From an uncultured Clostridia bacterium (lineage in GTDB: Bacteria > Bacillota > Clostridia > Oscillospirales > Ruminococcaceae): 64,000 nt of DNA. The position numbers were made by a program, and so were the translations under genes. Positions 40,524-49,698 of this stretch are shown one piece after another. Below the pieces are notes generated by a model that was not told the origin of the DNA, did not search any database, and was given only the letters and a program-made list of their open reading frames with translations. The DNA is taken from contig CANQCK010000006.1 in assembly GCA_947589185.1 (NCBI GenBank), forward strand, positions 30,537-94,536. The letters run 5' to 3'. Numbering within the stretch: position 1 is the stretch's first letter; the number at the start of each line of letters is the position of its first letter.

Positions 40524-41015
40524 TCATATTCCAAACATAGTTTTAAGAAGGTCAGTTCCCGATTTTGTTGAAAAAATCTTTTCCATCACTTTTTCTATCG
40601 CAGCTTTGCTCAAATTGTCTTCATAAGCATTTACTAAGAAATCTGCTTCAATAAGTATCTGATAATCAATACCCTCCTTCAAATTATACGTATGATGATG
40701 CCCGACCAAAAATGCTACTCGCTCTGATATGCTTTTATCCAAATCAAATTCGGATAAAAACTCTCTTACTATCTTTTCTCCCTCGATCTCCTGATATTTG
40801 CCGTTTGAAGAATTATATTTTTCTTCAGAGGTCTTTATTCCTATGTCGTGAACAATTGCAGCAATAAGCAAGGTTTTCAATGTTTCATCGCCAAGACACT
40901 CACGCTCACCTATCATTTTTGCAAATGTATATACCTTTGTAAAATGCTGAATACGCTTTGGATCTCCTGCATAATACTCAACCATTTTGCTAAATATTTT
41001 ATTTTGAATATTCAT
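40524..41015 (-). CDS. HD-domain phosphohydrolase
   Basis: 163 residues. Metal-binding HD pattern: His24, His56-Asp57 (IVHDIG), the HHH at 106-108 in VGHHHTY, and Asp125 in IEADFL. No other domain. Family knowledge: HD proteins of this size hydrolyse nucleotides or related phosphate esters; the substrate is unknown. Encoded alone, between the ferredoxin and galactokinase genes. Confidence 0.85.
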   Translation of the reverse strand: MNIQNKIFSKMVEYYAGDPKRIQHFTKVYTFAKMIGERECLGDETLKTLLIAAIVHDIGIKTSEEKYNSSNGKYQEIEGEKIVREFLSEFDLDKSISERVAFLVGHHHTYNLKEGIDYQILIEADFLVNAYEDNLSKAAIEKVMEKIFSTKSGTDLLKTMFGI

Positions 41016-41140
41016 ATCTATCTGCTCCTCAGAAAGAGCAAGCCCCCTTTATATTATACTTTATTTATTTTTAGTGTTATTTAATTATAACACAATTTTA
41101 AATATTTAGCATCTATTATAAATCTCGCCCTTAAATCAAC

Positions 41141-41169
41141 TTGCTAATTTAAGACAGTTAGTGTATAAT
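41141..41169 (+). promoter_or_regulatory. Candidate promoter of the galactokinase gene
   Basis: TTGCTA (41141-41146), 17 bases, TATAAT (41164-41169). Confidence 0.55.
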
Positions 41170-41205
41170 GATTTTATCAAAATGGGTAAATTCGGAGGAT
41201 TTAAT

Positions 41206-42465
41206 ATGTCTGAAAAAGCAAAGGTAAAATACACAATAAAAGAGCTTTACGGCAATGAAAATGAAACTGCACAAACTGAAAGGTATAAAAAGGCTATTGA
41301 TAAGTTTAAGGAACTTTACGGCAACAGCGAGTACCGTATTTTCTCTGCTTCGGGAAGAACAGAGGTAGGCGGAAACCACACCGACCACAATCTCGGAAAG
41401 GTACTTGCCGCAGGTGTTTCTCTTGACGTTATAGCAATAGTTAGGAAAACTGACGACAATGTTATCGAGGTGAAGTCTGAGGGATTCCCTAAAGATATTG
41501 TAGATTTAAGCGACCTTTCCGTTATAGACGACGAAAAAGGAAATTCATCTTCACTTATTCGCGGAGTTGCCGCAGGCTTTAAAAACAAAAATTACGGTAT
41601 TGGAGGATTTAAAGCGTATACAACTTCAAATGTCCTGAAGGGCTCGGGACTTTCCTCCTCTGCCGCTTTTGAGGTCTTGATAGGAACGATTTTAAACTAT
41701 CTTTATAATGACCTTAAAGCTACAAATGTAGAAATTGCACAAATTGCTCAATATGCAGAAAACATATATTTCGGAAAGCCCTCAGGACTTATGGACCAGA
41801 TGGCTTCAAGCGTAGGAAGTTTTATAACCATTGATTTCAAAGACGCTGAAACCCCTGTTATTGAAAAGATCGATTTTGATTTTGCAAAGTGCGGATACAG
41901 TCTTTGCATAGTTGATACAAAGGGCAGCCACGAAGATTTGACTCCCGAATATGCTGCTATTCCAGATGAAATGAAGTCTGTAGCGAAATTTTTCGGAAAA
42001 AAAGTTCTTCGTGAAATAACACTTTCTGATGTTCTTGAAAACATAACTACCTTAAGAGAAAAGCTAGGCGACCGTGCTGTGCTTCGTTCCCTGCACTTTC
42101 TGAACGAAAACAAAACTGTTGAGCGAGAGGCAAATGCACTCAAGAACGGTGACTTCAAGGCATTTTTGAAAGAGGTAACAAAGTCGGGCAACAGCTCATA
42201 CAAATATCTTCAGAACATTTATGTTAACAAAAACCCAAATGAACAAGGACTTGCAATCGGCTTAAATCTTGCAGAAATGGTTCTTGACGGAGAAGGTGCT
42301 TGCCGGGTTCACGGAGGCGGCTTTGCAGGAACTATTCAGGCGTTTGTTCCAAATGATAAGCTGGATAAATTCAAAAAGACATTAAATGGCTGCTTCGGCG
42401 ACGGAAGCTGTCATATTATTTCAATCCGTCCGGTGGGAGGAATTGAAGTAGAAGATAATATATGA
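41206..42465 (+). CDS. Galactokinase-like GHMP kinase
   Basis: 419 residues from ATG 41206 (TTCGGAGGA upstream; the open frame extends to 41161 through the promoter). GHMP signature KGSGLSSSAAF, C-terminal HGGGFAGTIQAF, and the sugar-binding N-terminus GRTEVGGNHTDHN. Canonical galactokinase reads GRVNLIGEHTDYN, so the sugar-contact Glu and Tyr are Asn and His here, as in a divergent Clostridial branch; specificity for galactose is likely but not certain. galE or galT are absent from the window. trmB follows 42 bases later. Confidence 0.8.
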   Translation: MSEKAKVKYTIKELYGNENETAQTERYKKAIDKFKELYGNSEYRIFSASGRTEVGGNHTDHNLGKVLAAGVSLDVIAIVRKTDDNVIEVKSEGFPKDIVDLSDLSVIDDEKGNSSSLIRGVAAGFKNKNYGIGGFKAYTTSNVLKGSGLSSSAAFEVLIGTILNYLYNDLKATNVEIAQIAQYAENIYFGKPSGLMDQMASSVGSFITIDFKDAETPVIEKIDFDFAKCGYSLCIVDTKGSHEDLTPEYAAIPDEMKSVAKFFGKKVLREITLSDVLENITTLREKLGDRAVLRSLHFLNENKTVEREANALKNGDFKAFLKEVTKSGNSSYKYLQNIYVNKNPNEQGLAIGLNLAEMVLDGEGACRVHGGGFAGTIQAFVPNDKLDKFKKTLNGCFGDGSCHIISIRPVGGIEVEDNI

Positions 42466-42507
42466 CGATTATCTACAGAAAACTTTTTATGCAACGGAGA
42501 AAAATCT

Positions 42508-43182
42508 ATGCGAATGAGAAGAAAAAAGCATCTTGAAGAACGTCTTGAGAAATGCAGCGACTGCATATTCTTTATGGATCGTGAGGATAGAAATTTTCAA
42601 ACTGCCGTTTTGAAAAAAGAGTATATCGACTTCAAAAAGATTTTCAAAAACGAAAATCCTGTTCATTTGGAAATAGGCTGCGGAAAGGGTGGCTTTGCCT
42701 GTGAAATTGCAAAGCAAAATCCTGATGTAAATTTTCTTGCCGTTGAAAAGGCAAGCAACGTTATTGTGAAAGCCGCCGAGGACGCAAAAGCCGCAAAACT
42801 TAAAAACCTATACTTTATGCGTGGAAGTGCTGAATATCTGGAGTGCTATATTCCTGCCAAATCAATCGACAGAATATATTTGAATTTCAGCTGTCCGTTT
42901 CCTAAGAAAAAATACGCAAGCCACAGGCTCACGCATCACAATTTTCTGAAAATATATAAGTCTATAATGAACGACGGTGCAGAAATCTGGCAAAAGACCG
43001 ACAATGCTCATTTTTTTGAATTCTCAATTGAACAGTTCTCACAAAACGGATTTGCACTTAAAAATGTGACGTTTGATTTACACAACTCCGATTTTCAAGG
43101 TAACATAATGACCGAGTATGAAAAGCGTTTCTCAAATGAGGGATTTCCTATTTATCGACTTGAAGCATATATAATCGAATAA
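42508..43182 (+). CDS. trmB: tRNA (guanine-N7)-methyltransferase, divergent TrmB
   Basis: 224 residues; GGAGAAAA upstream. SAM-binding motif LEIGCGKGGF, a following ENFLAVEK-like region and the TrmB motif in LNFSCPFPKKKYASHRL. In canonical enzymes the equivalent is FPDPWPKxRHxxRR with a catalytic Asp; here the Asp is Cys and the Trp is Phe. I recall the same change in other Ruminococcaceae proteins, so the enzyme may still act on G46, but this is a point to test. Ends at the terminator 43192-43215. Confidence 0.82.
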   Translation: MRMRRKKHLEERLEKCSDCIFFMDREDRNFQTAVLKKEYIDFKKIFKNENPVHLEIGCGKGGFACEIAKQNPDVNFLAVEKASNVIVKAAEDAKAAKLKNLYFMRGSAEYLECYIPAKSIDRIYLNFSCPFPKKKYASHRLTHHNFLKIYKSIMNDGAEIWQKTDNAHFFEFSIEQFSQNGFALKNVTFDLHNSDFQGNIMTEYEKRFSNEGFPIYRLEAYIIE

Positions 43183-43191
43183 TAAAAGAAA

Positions 43192-43215
43192 AAGAGCAAC
43201 ATCACCGTTGCTCTT
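43192..43215 (+). terminator. trmB terminator
   Basis: AAGAGCAAC (43192-43200) / GTTGCTCTT (43207-43215) then ATCTTTTTTA. The stem sequence GAGCAAC...GTTGCTC is kin to hairpin A of the dispersed repeats. Confidence 0.85.
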
Positions 43216-43245
43216 ATCTTTTTTATCTATTCTTATATCTATTTG

Positions 43246-44363
<1,118 letters not shown>

Positions 44364-44364
44364 C

Positions 44365-44394
44365 TATAATTTGCATATGTATATGCAAATTATA
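44365..44394. promoter_or_regulatory. 30-bp perfect palindrome immediately upstream of the ilvC ribosome binding site
   Basis: Two 14-base arms (44365-44378 TATAATTTGCATAT and 44381-44394) flank GT. Its end touches GGAGG of ilvC, so as RNA it forms a long hairpin next to the ribosome binding site; as DNA it can be a dimer operator. Confidence 0.6.
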
Positions 44395-44497
44395 GTAACA
44401 AGAAGCAAGAAGCAAGTGGCAAAAGCCCCGTGACAAATGCAAGAGACTTAAATTAGTCCTGCAACGGCTTTACTTCTTTATTCTCGAATACCGAATT

Positions 44498-44513
44498 TGC
44501 ATATGTATATGCA
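44498..44513. promoter_or_regulatory. Second copy of the ilvC palindrome core
   Basis: TGCATATGTATATGCA, the 16-bp inner core of the palindrome at 44365-44394, lies 119 bases further upstream, in the ilvN-ilvC spacer. The shared stretch extends to AATTTGCATATGTATATGCA. Confidence 0.6.
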
Positions 44514-44617
44514 GTTTAATTATTATTTTATAATAAGGCGGTTTTTCCCCTTATTTATTAACATAACTAAATTCTATTATGCTTGTAAAATGTTACATAA
44601 ATGTTTTAAATAATTGT

Positions 44618-45115
44618 TTATTTTTTAAAAGTCATAACATCCTGACCTTTTTGTATAGCTATCGTTCCCGTTCTTACAACCTCAATAACATCATAAGGCT
44701 TTGTTATCTCCTCCAGCCTGCAAATATGAGCGTATGTGTCAGCCAGCAGAATAGTCATAGTCGTCAGCGAAATATCAATGACCTTTGCTCCTGTGATGTC
44801 AGCAATAGTCATTATCTCGCTTCGCTTTTCAGCAGGAACCCTCAGTTTTATCAGTATAAGCTCCCTTTCCAGCTTTTCGTCCTTTGTCAGAGTTTTAACC
44901 TTGATAACGTCAATCAGCTTATTAAGCTGCTTTTCAACCTGCTCAACTATATACTCGTCTCCGTCTACGATAATAGTAACCCTCGAAACCGCAGGATCGT
45001 CTGTTATACCCACAGCAAGACTCTCAATATTAAATCCTCTTCTCGAAAACAATCCGGAAATTCTCGACAGAGCTCCTGCGTGGTTTTCAACTAAAACTGA
45101 AATAGTATACTTCAT
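44618..45115 (-). CDS. ilvN: Acetolactate synthase small (regulatory) subunit
   Basis: 165 residues from ATG 45115 (AAGGGA about 12 bases upstream); extra codons to 45169 run into the end of ilvB. The N-terminal ACT domain starts MKYTISVLVENHAGALSRI, with GLFSRRGFNIESLAVG, and the C-terminal domain carries KVIDISLTTMTILL. Confers branched-chain amino-acid feedback on the large subunit. Encoded directly after ilvB. Confidence 0.95.
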   Translation of the reverse strand: MKYTISVLVENHAGALSRISGLFSRRGFNIESLAVGITDDPAVSRVTIIVDGDEYIVEQVEKQLNKLIDVIKVKTLTKDEKLERELILIKLRVPAEKRSEIMTIADITGAKVIDISLTTMTILLADTYAHICRLEEITKPYDVIEVVRTGTIAIQKGQDVMTFKK

Positions 45116-45146
45116 TGTATATAACATTCCCTTCGTAATCGTAATA

Positions 45147-46757
45147 TTATAGAGTACTTTCAAAATCATCTACAACACATTCCACCAAATAACAGCCCTT
45201 ATGCGACGCAAGCTGATTTATAGCCTTTTGTGCCGTTTCCTCACTGTCGACCCTCATTGCAGGTATTCCGTAAGCCTCTGCAAGAGCGATAAAATCAGGC
45301 GAACCGTCAAGCGAAACCGCCGTCAGATGATTTTTATACACATTTGTCTGAACCTCTCTTACCATTCCCAAGAAGTTGTTCTTCATAACCACAATCTTAA
45401 TGTCAACATTGTGCTGAACCGCAGTTGCAAGCTCCATAAATGACATCTGAAAAGCACCGTCGCCGCAGATCGCAATAACAGGATGATTTTCGTCTGCCAG
45501 CTTTGCCCCTATCGCCGCAGGAACAGAATACCCCATTGTTCCCATTCCGCCTGACGTCAAAAATCGTCCGTCACGTATCTTATAACTGGTAGCACTCCAT
45601 ATCTGATTCTGCCCTACATCTGCAACGACCGTTGTGTTCTTAGGCATTTTGTCAGACAAATCGCTTATAAACTTTCTCGGGTTTACCTTTCCCTGCTTAA
45701 CAGGCCTTACAGCCTCGTCTGCTTTTAAGCTGTTCAGCTCATTTAACCAGTCAACGTGTTCCTTAGACTCAATATGCTCCAGCATTTGCCTTAATACCTG
45801 CTTTGCGTCGCCTACAAGCGGAATATCTACGCCTAAGTTCTTGCCGATTTCAGCAGGGTCAATATCTATATGGATAACCTTTGTCGTTTTTTTGACTGCA
45901 TTGGGATTTCCTATCGCCCTGTCTCCTACCCTTGCACCTACTAAAAAAATAACGTCGCAAAGCTCTACCGCCTTGTTTGCAATTCTTTTTCCGTGCATTC
46001 CTATCATACCGAAAAACAGCTCGTTGTCGGCAGAAAATGCCGATATGCCCATCATTGTAGTGACAACAGGTATCTGCATAACCTTCGACAGCTCTGTTAT
46101 TTCGCTTACAGCATTTGACGAAAAAACTCCCCCGCCTATGCAGATAAGGGGTCTCTTTGCTTCGTTCAATGCCTTCAGAACTCGCTTTACCTGAAGCATA
46201 TTCCCCTTTGTAGTCGGCTTATAGCTTCTTATGTCTACATTCTTGGGATACTTGAAATCTATCTCCTGCGTCTGAACGTCCATAGGAACGTCAATCAACA
46301 CAGGTCCGGGACGTCCCGTGCCTGCTATATAAAACGCTTCCTTGAATGCTCTCGGAAGCTCTTCCTTGTTCTTGATCAAATAGCTGTGCTTTACAAACGG
46401 CTCGGCAGCCCCCGTTATGTCTGCCTCCTGAAAAGCGTCAGAGCCTATCTGTTCGTTGTTGACCTGTCCTGTTATTATTACAAGCGGTATAGAATCCGCA
46501 TACGCAGTTGCAATAGCAGTTATAAGATTTGTAGCACCCGGTCCCGAAGTCGCAATGCATACGCCCGGTCTTCCTGTTATTCTTGCGTAACCGCTCGCCG
46601 CATGACCCGCGTTTGCTTCGTGACGAACAAGTATGTGTCTTATATCACTCTCATATAAAGCGTCGTAGAATGGACAAATCGCCGCTCCCGGGTAACCAAA
46701 GACGACTTTGACCTGCTCCGCTTCCAAGCATCTTACCATTGCTTTGCTTACTCTCAT
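45147..46757 (-). CDS. ilvB: Acetolactate synthase large subunit
   Basis: 536 residues; AGGGAGGCGG upstream. ThDP-dependent enzyme: the catalytic Glu in VRHEANAGHAASGYARITG, the ATSGPGATNLITAIA stretch, and the ThDP/Mg motif GDGAFQMSFMELATAV followed by NNFLGMVRE. FAD-region residues are present. Makes acetolactate or acetohydroxybutyrate. First gene of ilvB-ilvN with a consensus promoter at 46817-46845 and no T-box in its short leader. Confidence 0.95.
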   Translation of the reverse strand: MRVSKAMVRCLEAEQVKVVFGYPGAAICPFYDALYESDIRHILVRHEANAGHAASGYARITGRPGVCIATSGPGATNLITAIATAYADSIPLVIITGQVNNEQIGSDAFQEADITGAAEPFVKHSYLIKNKEELPRAFKEAFYIAGTGRPGPVLIDVPMDVQTQEIDFKYPKNVDIRSYKPTTKGNMLQVKRVLKALNEAKRPLICIGGGVFSSNAVSEITELSKVMQIPVVTTMMGISAFSADNELFFGMIGMHGKRIANKAVELCDVIFLVGARVGDRAIGNPNAVKKTTKVIHIDIDPAEIGKNLGVDIPLVGDAKQVLRQMLEHIESKEHVDWLNELNSLKADEAVRPVKQGKVNPRKFISDLSDKMPKNTTVVADVGQNQIWSATSYKIRDGRFLTSGGMGTMGYSVPAAIGAKLADENHPVIAICGDGAFQMSFMELATAVQHNVDIKIVVMKNNFLGMVREVQTNVYKNHLTAVSLDGSPDFIALAEAYGIPAMRVDSEETAQKAINQLASHKGCYLVECVVDDFESTL

Positions 46758-46816
46758 ATAAAGCCGCCTCCCTATCTAAATAAATTAATCCATCTTTCCA
46801 TAAAATATATAAAAGA

Positions 46817-46845
46817 ATTATACAACATCTGATAAATTAAGTCAA
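46817..46845 (-). promoter_or_regulatory. ilvB promoter
   Basis: Minus-strand TTGACT (46840-46845), 17 bases, TATAAT (46817-46822). Confidence 0.7.
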
Positions 46846-46873
46846 GCACGGTAAAATAAGTTTATTATAAATT

Positions 46874-46909
46874 AAGCTGTACAATTTCAAAAAAGAAATT
46901 GTACAGCTT
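46874..46909 (-). terminator. Hairpin ending the Cro-like gene
   Basis: Perfect 15-bp stem (46874-46888 AAGCTGTACAATTTC with 46895-46909), loop AAAAAA. It directly follows the stop codon of the regulator and isolates it from the ilvB promoter. Confidence 0.75.
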
Positions 46910-47110
46910 TTATGTTTTTTCGTATTTTAAAACATCTTCAACCTTACAGTCAAGTACAAAGCATATTTCATCAAGAGTTTTTGTGCTTATCGCTTTGCCG
47001 TGCTTAATCCGATGGATAGTATTTGCGGAAAAGCCTTGTTTGTATATCAAATAATATTCGGTTATACCTTTCTTTGCTAAAGTTTCATAAAACGGCTTAT
47101 AGCTTATCAT
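46910..47110 (-). CDS. Small Cro/C1-type helix-turn-helix regulator
   Basis: 66 residues, almost only an HTH: KPFYETLAKKGITEYYLIYK, GFSANTIHRIKHGK and STKTLDEICFVLDCKVEDVL. The GGAGGTGG ribosome binding site is strong. Divergent from the acyltransferase gene, with a perfect dyad inside that gene's promoter; it is the obvious candidate to bind there. Confidence 0.9.
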   Translation of the reverse strand: MISYKPFYETLAKKGITEYYLIYKQGFSANTIHRIKHGKAISTKTLDEICFVLDCKVEDVLKYEKT

Positions 47111-47164
47111 AAAACCACCTCCGCATTTATTTTTTACAATTATTATTATATTGTACTTAACCTG

Positions 47165-47193
47165 TTGACAATACTCAATCTATTGAGTATAAT
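47165..47193 (+). promoter_or_regulatory. Promoter of the first acyltransferase gene
   Basis: TTGACA (47165-47170), 17 bases, TATAAT (47188-47193); the dyad at 47171-47190 fills the spacer. Confidence 0.75.
47171..47190. promoter_or_regulatory. Perfect dyad operator inside the acyltransferase promoter
   Basis: ATACTCAAT-CT-ATTGAGTAT: 9-base arms, 2-base centre, exactly between the -35 and -10 boxes. Binding would block RNA polymerase. Confidence 0.65.
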
Positions 47194-47200
47194 TGCTTAT

Positions 47201-47220
47201 ATAGTTAATATATTGACTAT
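47201..47220. promoter_or_regulatory. Second, imperfect operator copy
   Basis: ATAGTTAAT-AT-ATTGACTAT: same size, same ATAxT..AAT/ATT..AxTAT pattern, one arm mismatch; centre 30 bases from the first dyad (about three helical turns). Confidence 0.5.
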
Positions 47221-47231
47221 GTTCTGATTAA

Positions 47232-47270
47232 TATGCTTAGGTTTATAATAATTCGTACAACCTTAGCATA
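47232..47270 (+). other. Leader hairpin of the acyltransferase transcript
   Basis: TATGCTTAGGTT (47232-47243) pairs with AACCTTAGCATA (47259-47270), 11 of 12 bases, in the 5' leader. Role unknown. Confidence 0.4.
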
Positions 47271-47305
47271 TATTGCTATATAATCGCTAAAAGGTTGATG
47301 AATAG

Positions 47306-48406
47306 GTGAATATAGAAAAAACAAAAGTAAGACAGTCAGGTATAGAATTATTGCGGATACTTATGATGCTTCAGGTGATATTTCTGCACATATGCCTATA
47401 CGGCGGTTACAGCTCTATTGCAAAACATAATTTGTCAGGTTTCCACAAAGCCATATTCTATCTGATTTTTTTGTCATCAAGATGCCCTGTTTATGTTTAC
47501 ATCTTGATTTTCGGGTACTTCTCGGTTTCGTCAAACAAAACATTAGACAGCATTAAAGGTAAAATTGCAAAAATATATCTGCCGATGCTTTTTTACTCTT
47601 TATCTATTCCCTTTCTCGGTCAGATTTTCGGTCTTTGGCAGCTTAACAGTATCGAAAAAGTCAGAGCGTTTTTTCCGTTCACCTCGAGAATATGGTACTT
47701 TATGACGCTCTATCTGCTTGTGTTGATCTTAAGTCCATTTCTTAATAAAACACTGACCGCTCTTTCAAAAAAAGAGTATACAAGACTGATTATTATACTG
47801 TTTTTAATGTTCTCAGTCTGGACGCTTTTTGCTCAGCTTGACCAGACAAGCAAAGTTATCAGGCTTAATAAAATATTCGATACCGACGGCAAATGTCTGT
47901 ACGGATTTGTCTATATGTATATTCTCGGCGGCTATCTGAGACTTCATATCCCCTGCAGCAAAAATGTTCAATACAGATATTTGTTTGCCTTTGCCTTTCT
48001 TACCCTCGTAAACGCTGCACTTTGCTATTTCATTGACAGCTATTCTAATATTTCAAGTCATAATAATAATCCGTTTGTTGTTATTCAAAGTGCTTGTCTT
48101 TTGTTGTTTTTCAGAGATTTAAAATTTAAGTCGAAACCAATAAACTATATCGCTGCAGTAAATCTCGGAGTTTATATGATACATGAGCACTTTCTTATCA
48201 GAAACAAACTGTGGCACGACTGGTTCGGATGTCTGAGCGACAAATCTTTCTACAGGTCAAATACATACCCGTTTAAAATACTTCTTATTTGCTTGACTGT
48301 GTTCACAGTCTGCGGAATTATTGAAAAGGTCAGGGTGTGGCTGTTCAATGCAGCTAAATTCTTAATTCAAAAATTAAAATCCGACTCAACAGAAACATCA
48401 GCATAG
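47306..48406 (+). CDS. Membrane acyltransferase, Acyl_transf_3 (OafA-like), first copy
   Basis: 366 residues, GTG start at 47306 (AAGG about 10 bases upstream). Ten predicted membrane helices; N-terminal RQSGIELLRILMMLQVIFLHICLYG with the conserved Arg and His of acyltransferase-3 proteins; RIWYFMTLYLLVLILSPFL; and a C-terminal YMIHEHF. Family knowledge: O-acetylation of cell-surface glycans or exopolysaccharides. Tandem with a close paralogue; regulated by the Cro-like gene next door (inference). Confidence 0.85.
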   Translation: MNIEKTKVRQSGIELLRILMMLQVIFLHICLYGGYSSIAKHNLSGFHKAIFYLIFLSSRCPVYVYILIFGYFSVSSNKTLDSIKGKIAKIYLPMLFYSLSIPFLGQIFGLWQLNSIEKVRAFFPFTSRIWYFMTLYLLVLILSPFLNKTLTALSKKEYTRLIIILFLMFSVWTLFAQLDQTSKVIRLNKIFDTDGKCLYGFVYMYILGGYLRLHIPCSKNVQYRYLFAFAFLTLVNAALCYFIDSYSNISSHNNNPFVVIQSACLLLFFRDLKFKSKPINYIAAVNLGVYMIHEHFLIRNKLWHDWFGCLSDKSFYRSNTYPFKILLICLTVFTVCGIIEKVRVWLFNAAKFLIQKLKSDSTETSA

Positions 48407-48414
48407 TAAAATTG

Positions 48415-48443
48415 TTGACTTGTATAAGTATGATGGCTATAAT
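48415..48443 (+). promoter_or_regulatory. Promoter of the second acyltransferase gene
   Basis: TTGACT (48415-48420), 17 bases, TATAAT (48438-48443). The second copy thus has its own promoter, without the 20-bp dyad of the first. Confidence 0.6.
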
Positions 48444-48497
48444 ATATAGGTAATATATTCATCTTGGTATTATTGCCATTAATACGAGGTAACGGTT

Positions 48498-49610
48498 ATG
48501 GAAAATAACAAGTCAGTTAAAATAAGAGACTCGGGAATAGAACTCCTCAGAATTTTATTAATGCTTATGGTTATTTTTATTCACGTTTGCGTTTACGGAG
48601 GATATTCTGATATAGCTATTCATCATCTAGCCATTCCTGAGAGAATACTTTATCACTTGGTTTATTTATCATCAAGATGCTGCGTTTATGTCTACATAGT
48701 CGTTTTCGGATATTTTTCGGTCACATCTAATAAATCTTTAGATAACATAAAAGGTAAAATAGCAAAAATCTATCTTCCAATGCTTTTCTATTCTATTTTA
48801 ATTCCTTTTTTAGGACAATATCTGGGTTTATGGAAACTGGACGCAATTGAAAAAATCAGAGCCTTTTTTCCGTTGACATCAAAAATTTGGTACTTTATGA
48901 CGCTTTATCTGCTTGTGTTAATCTTAAGCCCTTTCCTTAATAAGGTACTCATATCGCTTTCTAAAAAAGAGCATACTCAGCTTGTCGTTATTCTATTTCT
49001 ATTGTTTTCTGTGTGGACGCTTTTTTCACAGCTTAGTCAGACAAGCGATATTATAAGACTCGATAAAATCTTTCAAACTTCTAAAGGGCAAAGCCTGTAT
49101 GGATTTGTTTATATGTATATTTTGGGCGGATATTTAAGACTTCATATACCCTGCCGCAATAATGCAAAATTCAGATACCTGTTTGCATTCGCAGGACTTG
49201 TAATTGTGAACTTCCTTCTAAGCCAATATCTTAACAGCTATGATAAGATCTCTATAGTATATGACAATCCAATTTTGGTCTTGCAGGGAATATGTCTGGT
49301 ATTGTTTTTCAGAGACTTAAAATTTAAGTCAAAAGTAATAAACTATATTGCCTCCGTAAATCTCGGAGTTTATATGATACACGAACAGTTTCTGGTTAGA
49401 AACAAACTGTGGCACGACTGGTTCGGATTTCTGAGCGACAAATCTTTTTACAGGTCAAATGCATACCCGTTTAAAATACTTCTTATTTGCTTGACTGTGT
49501 TCACAGTCTGCGGAATTATTGAAAAGGCCAGAGTCTTGTTATTTAAGTGCTTAAATAATCTGTTTAAAAAATCTAATTACATTTTACGACGATTTCTATT
49601 TATTGTATAA
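48498..49610 (+). CDS. Membrane acyltransferase, Acyl_transf_3, second copy
   Basis: 370 residues; GAGGTAAC upstream. A close paralogue of the gene at 47306, with the same helices and motifs (IRDSGIELLRILLMLMVIFI, IWYFMTLYLLVLILSPFL, YMIHEQF). Similarity is highest near the 3' end, where DNA stretches of several dozen bases look identical, consistent with a tandem duplication kept similar by recombination. The last 20 residues differ. Probably modifies a related but different sugar position (inference). Confidence 0.85.
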   Translation: MENNKSVKIRDSGIELLRILLMLMVIFIHVCVYGGYSDIAIHHLAIPERILYHLVYLSSRCCVYVYIVVFGYFSVTSNKSLDNIKGKIAKIYLPMLFYSILIPFLGQYLGLWKLDAIEKIRAFFPLTSKIWYFMTLYLLVLILSPFLNKVLISLSKKEHTQLVVILFLLFSVWTLFSQLSQTSDIIRLDKIFQTSKGQSLYGFVYMYILGGYLRLHIPCRNNAKFRYLFAFAGLVIVNFLLSQYLNSYDKISIVYDNPILVLQGICLVLFFRDLKFKSKVINYIASVNLGVYMIHEQFLVRNKLWHDWFGFLSDKSFYRSNAYPFKILLICLTVFTVCGIIEKARVLLFKCLNNLFKKSNYILRRFLFIV

Positions 49611-49615
49611 TTCAC

Positions 49616-49644
49616 TTGCTTTTTTTAACTTTACACTATATAAT
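49616..49644 (+). promoter_or_regulatory. Candidate promoter of the redox operon
   Basis: TTGCTT (49616-49621), 17 bases, TATAAT (49639-49644), 55 bases before the alcohol dehydrogenase start. Confidence 0.5.
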
Positions 49645-49698
49645 AAGATATATTAACAGGTAGTTCTGTAATTTTAACCATATACAAGGAGGTCAATT

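Noticed and set aside
46758..46873. Possible leader attenuator before ilvB
   Set aside because: Leader is short, without a peptide rich in Leu, Ile or Val codons or competing hairpins.
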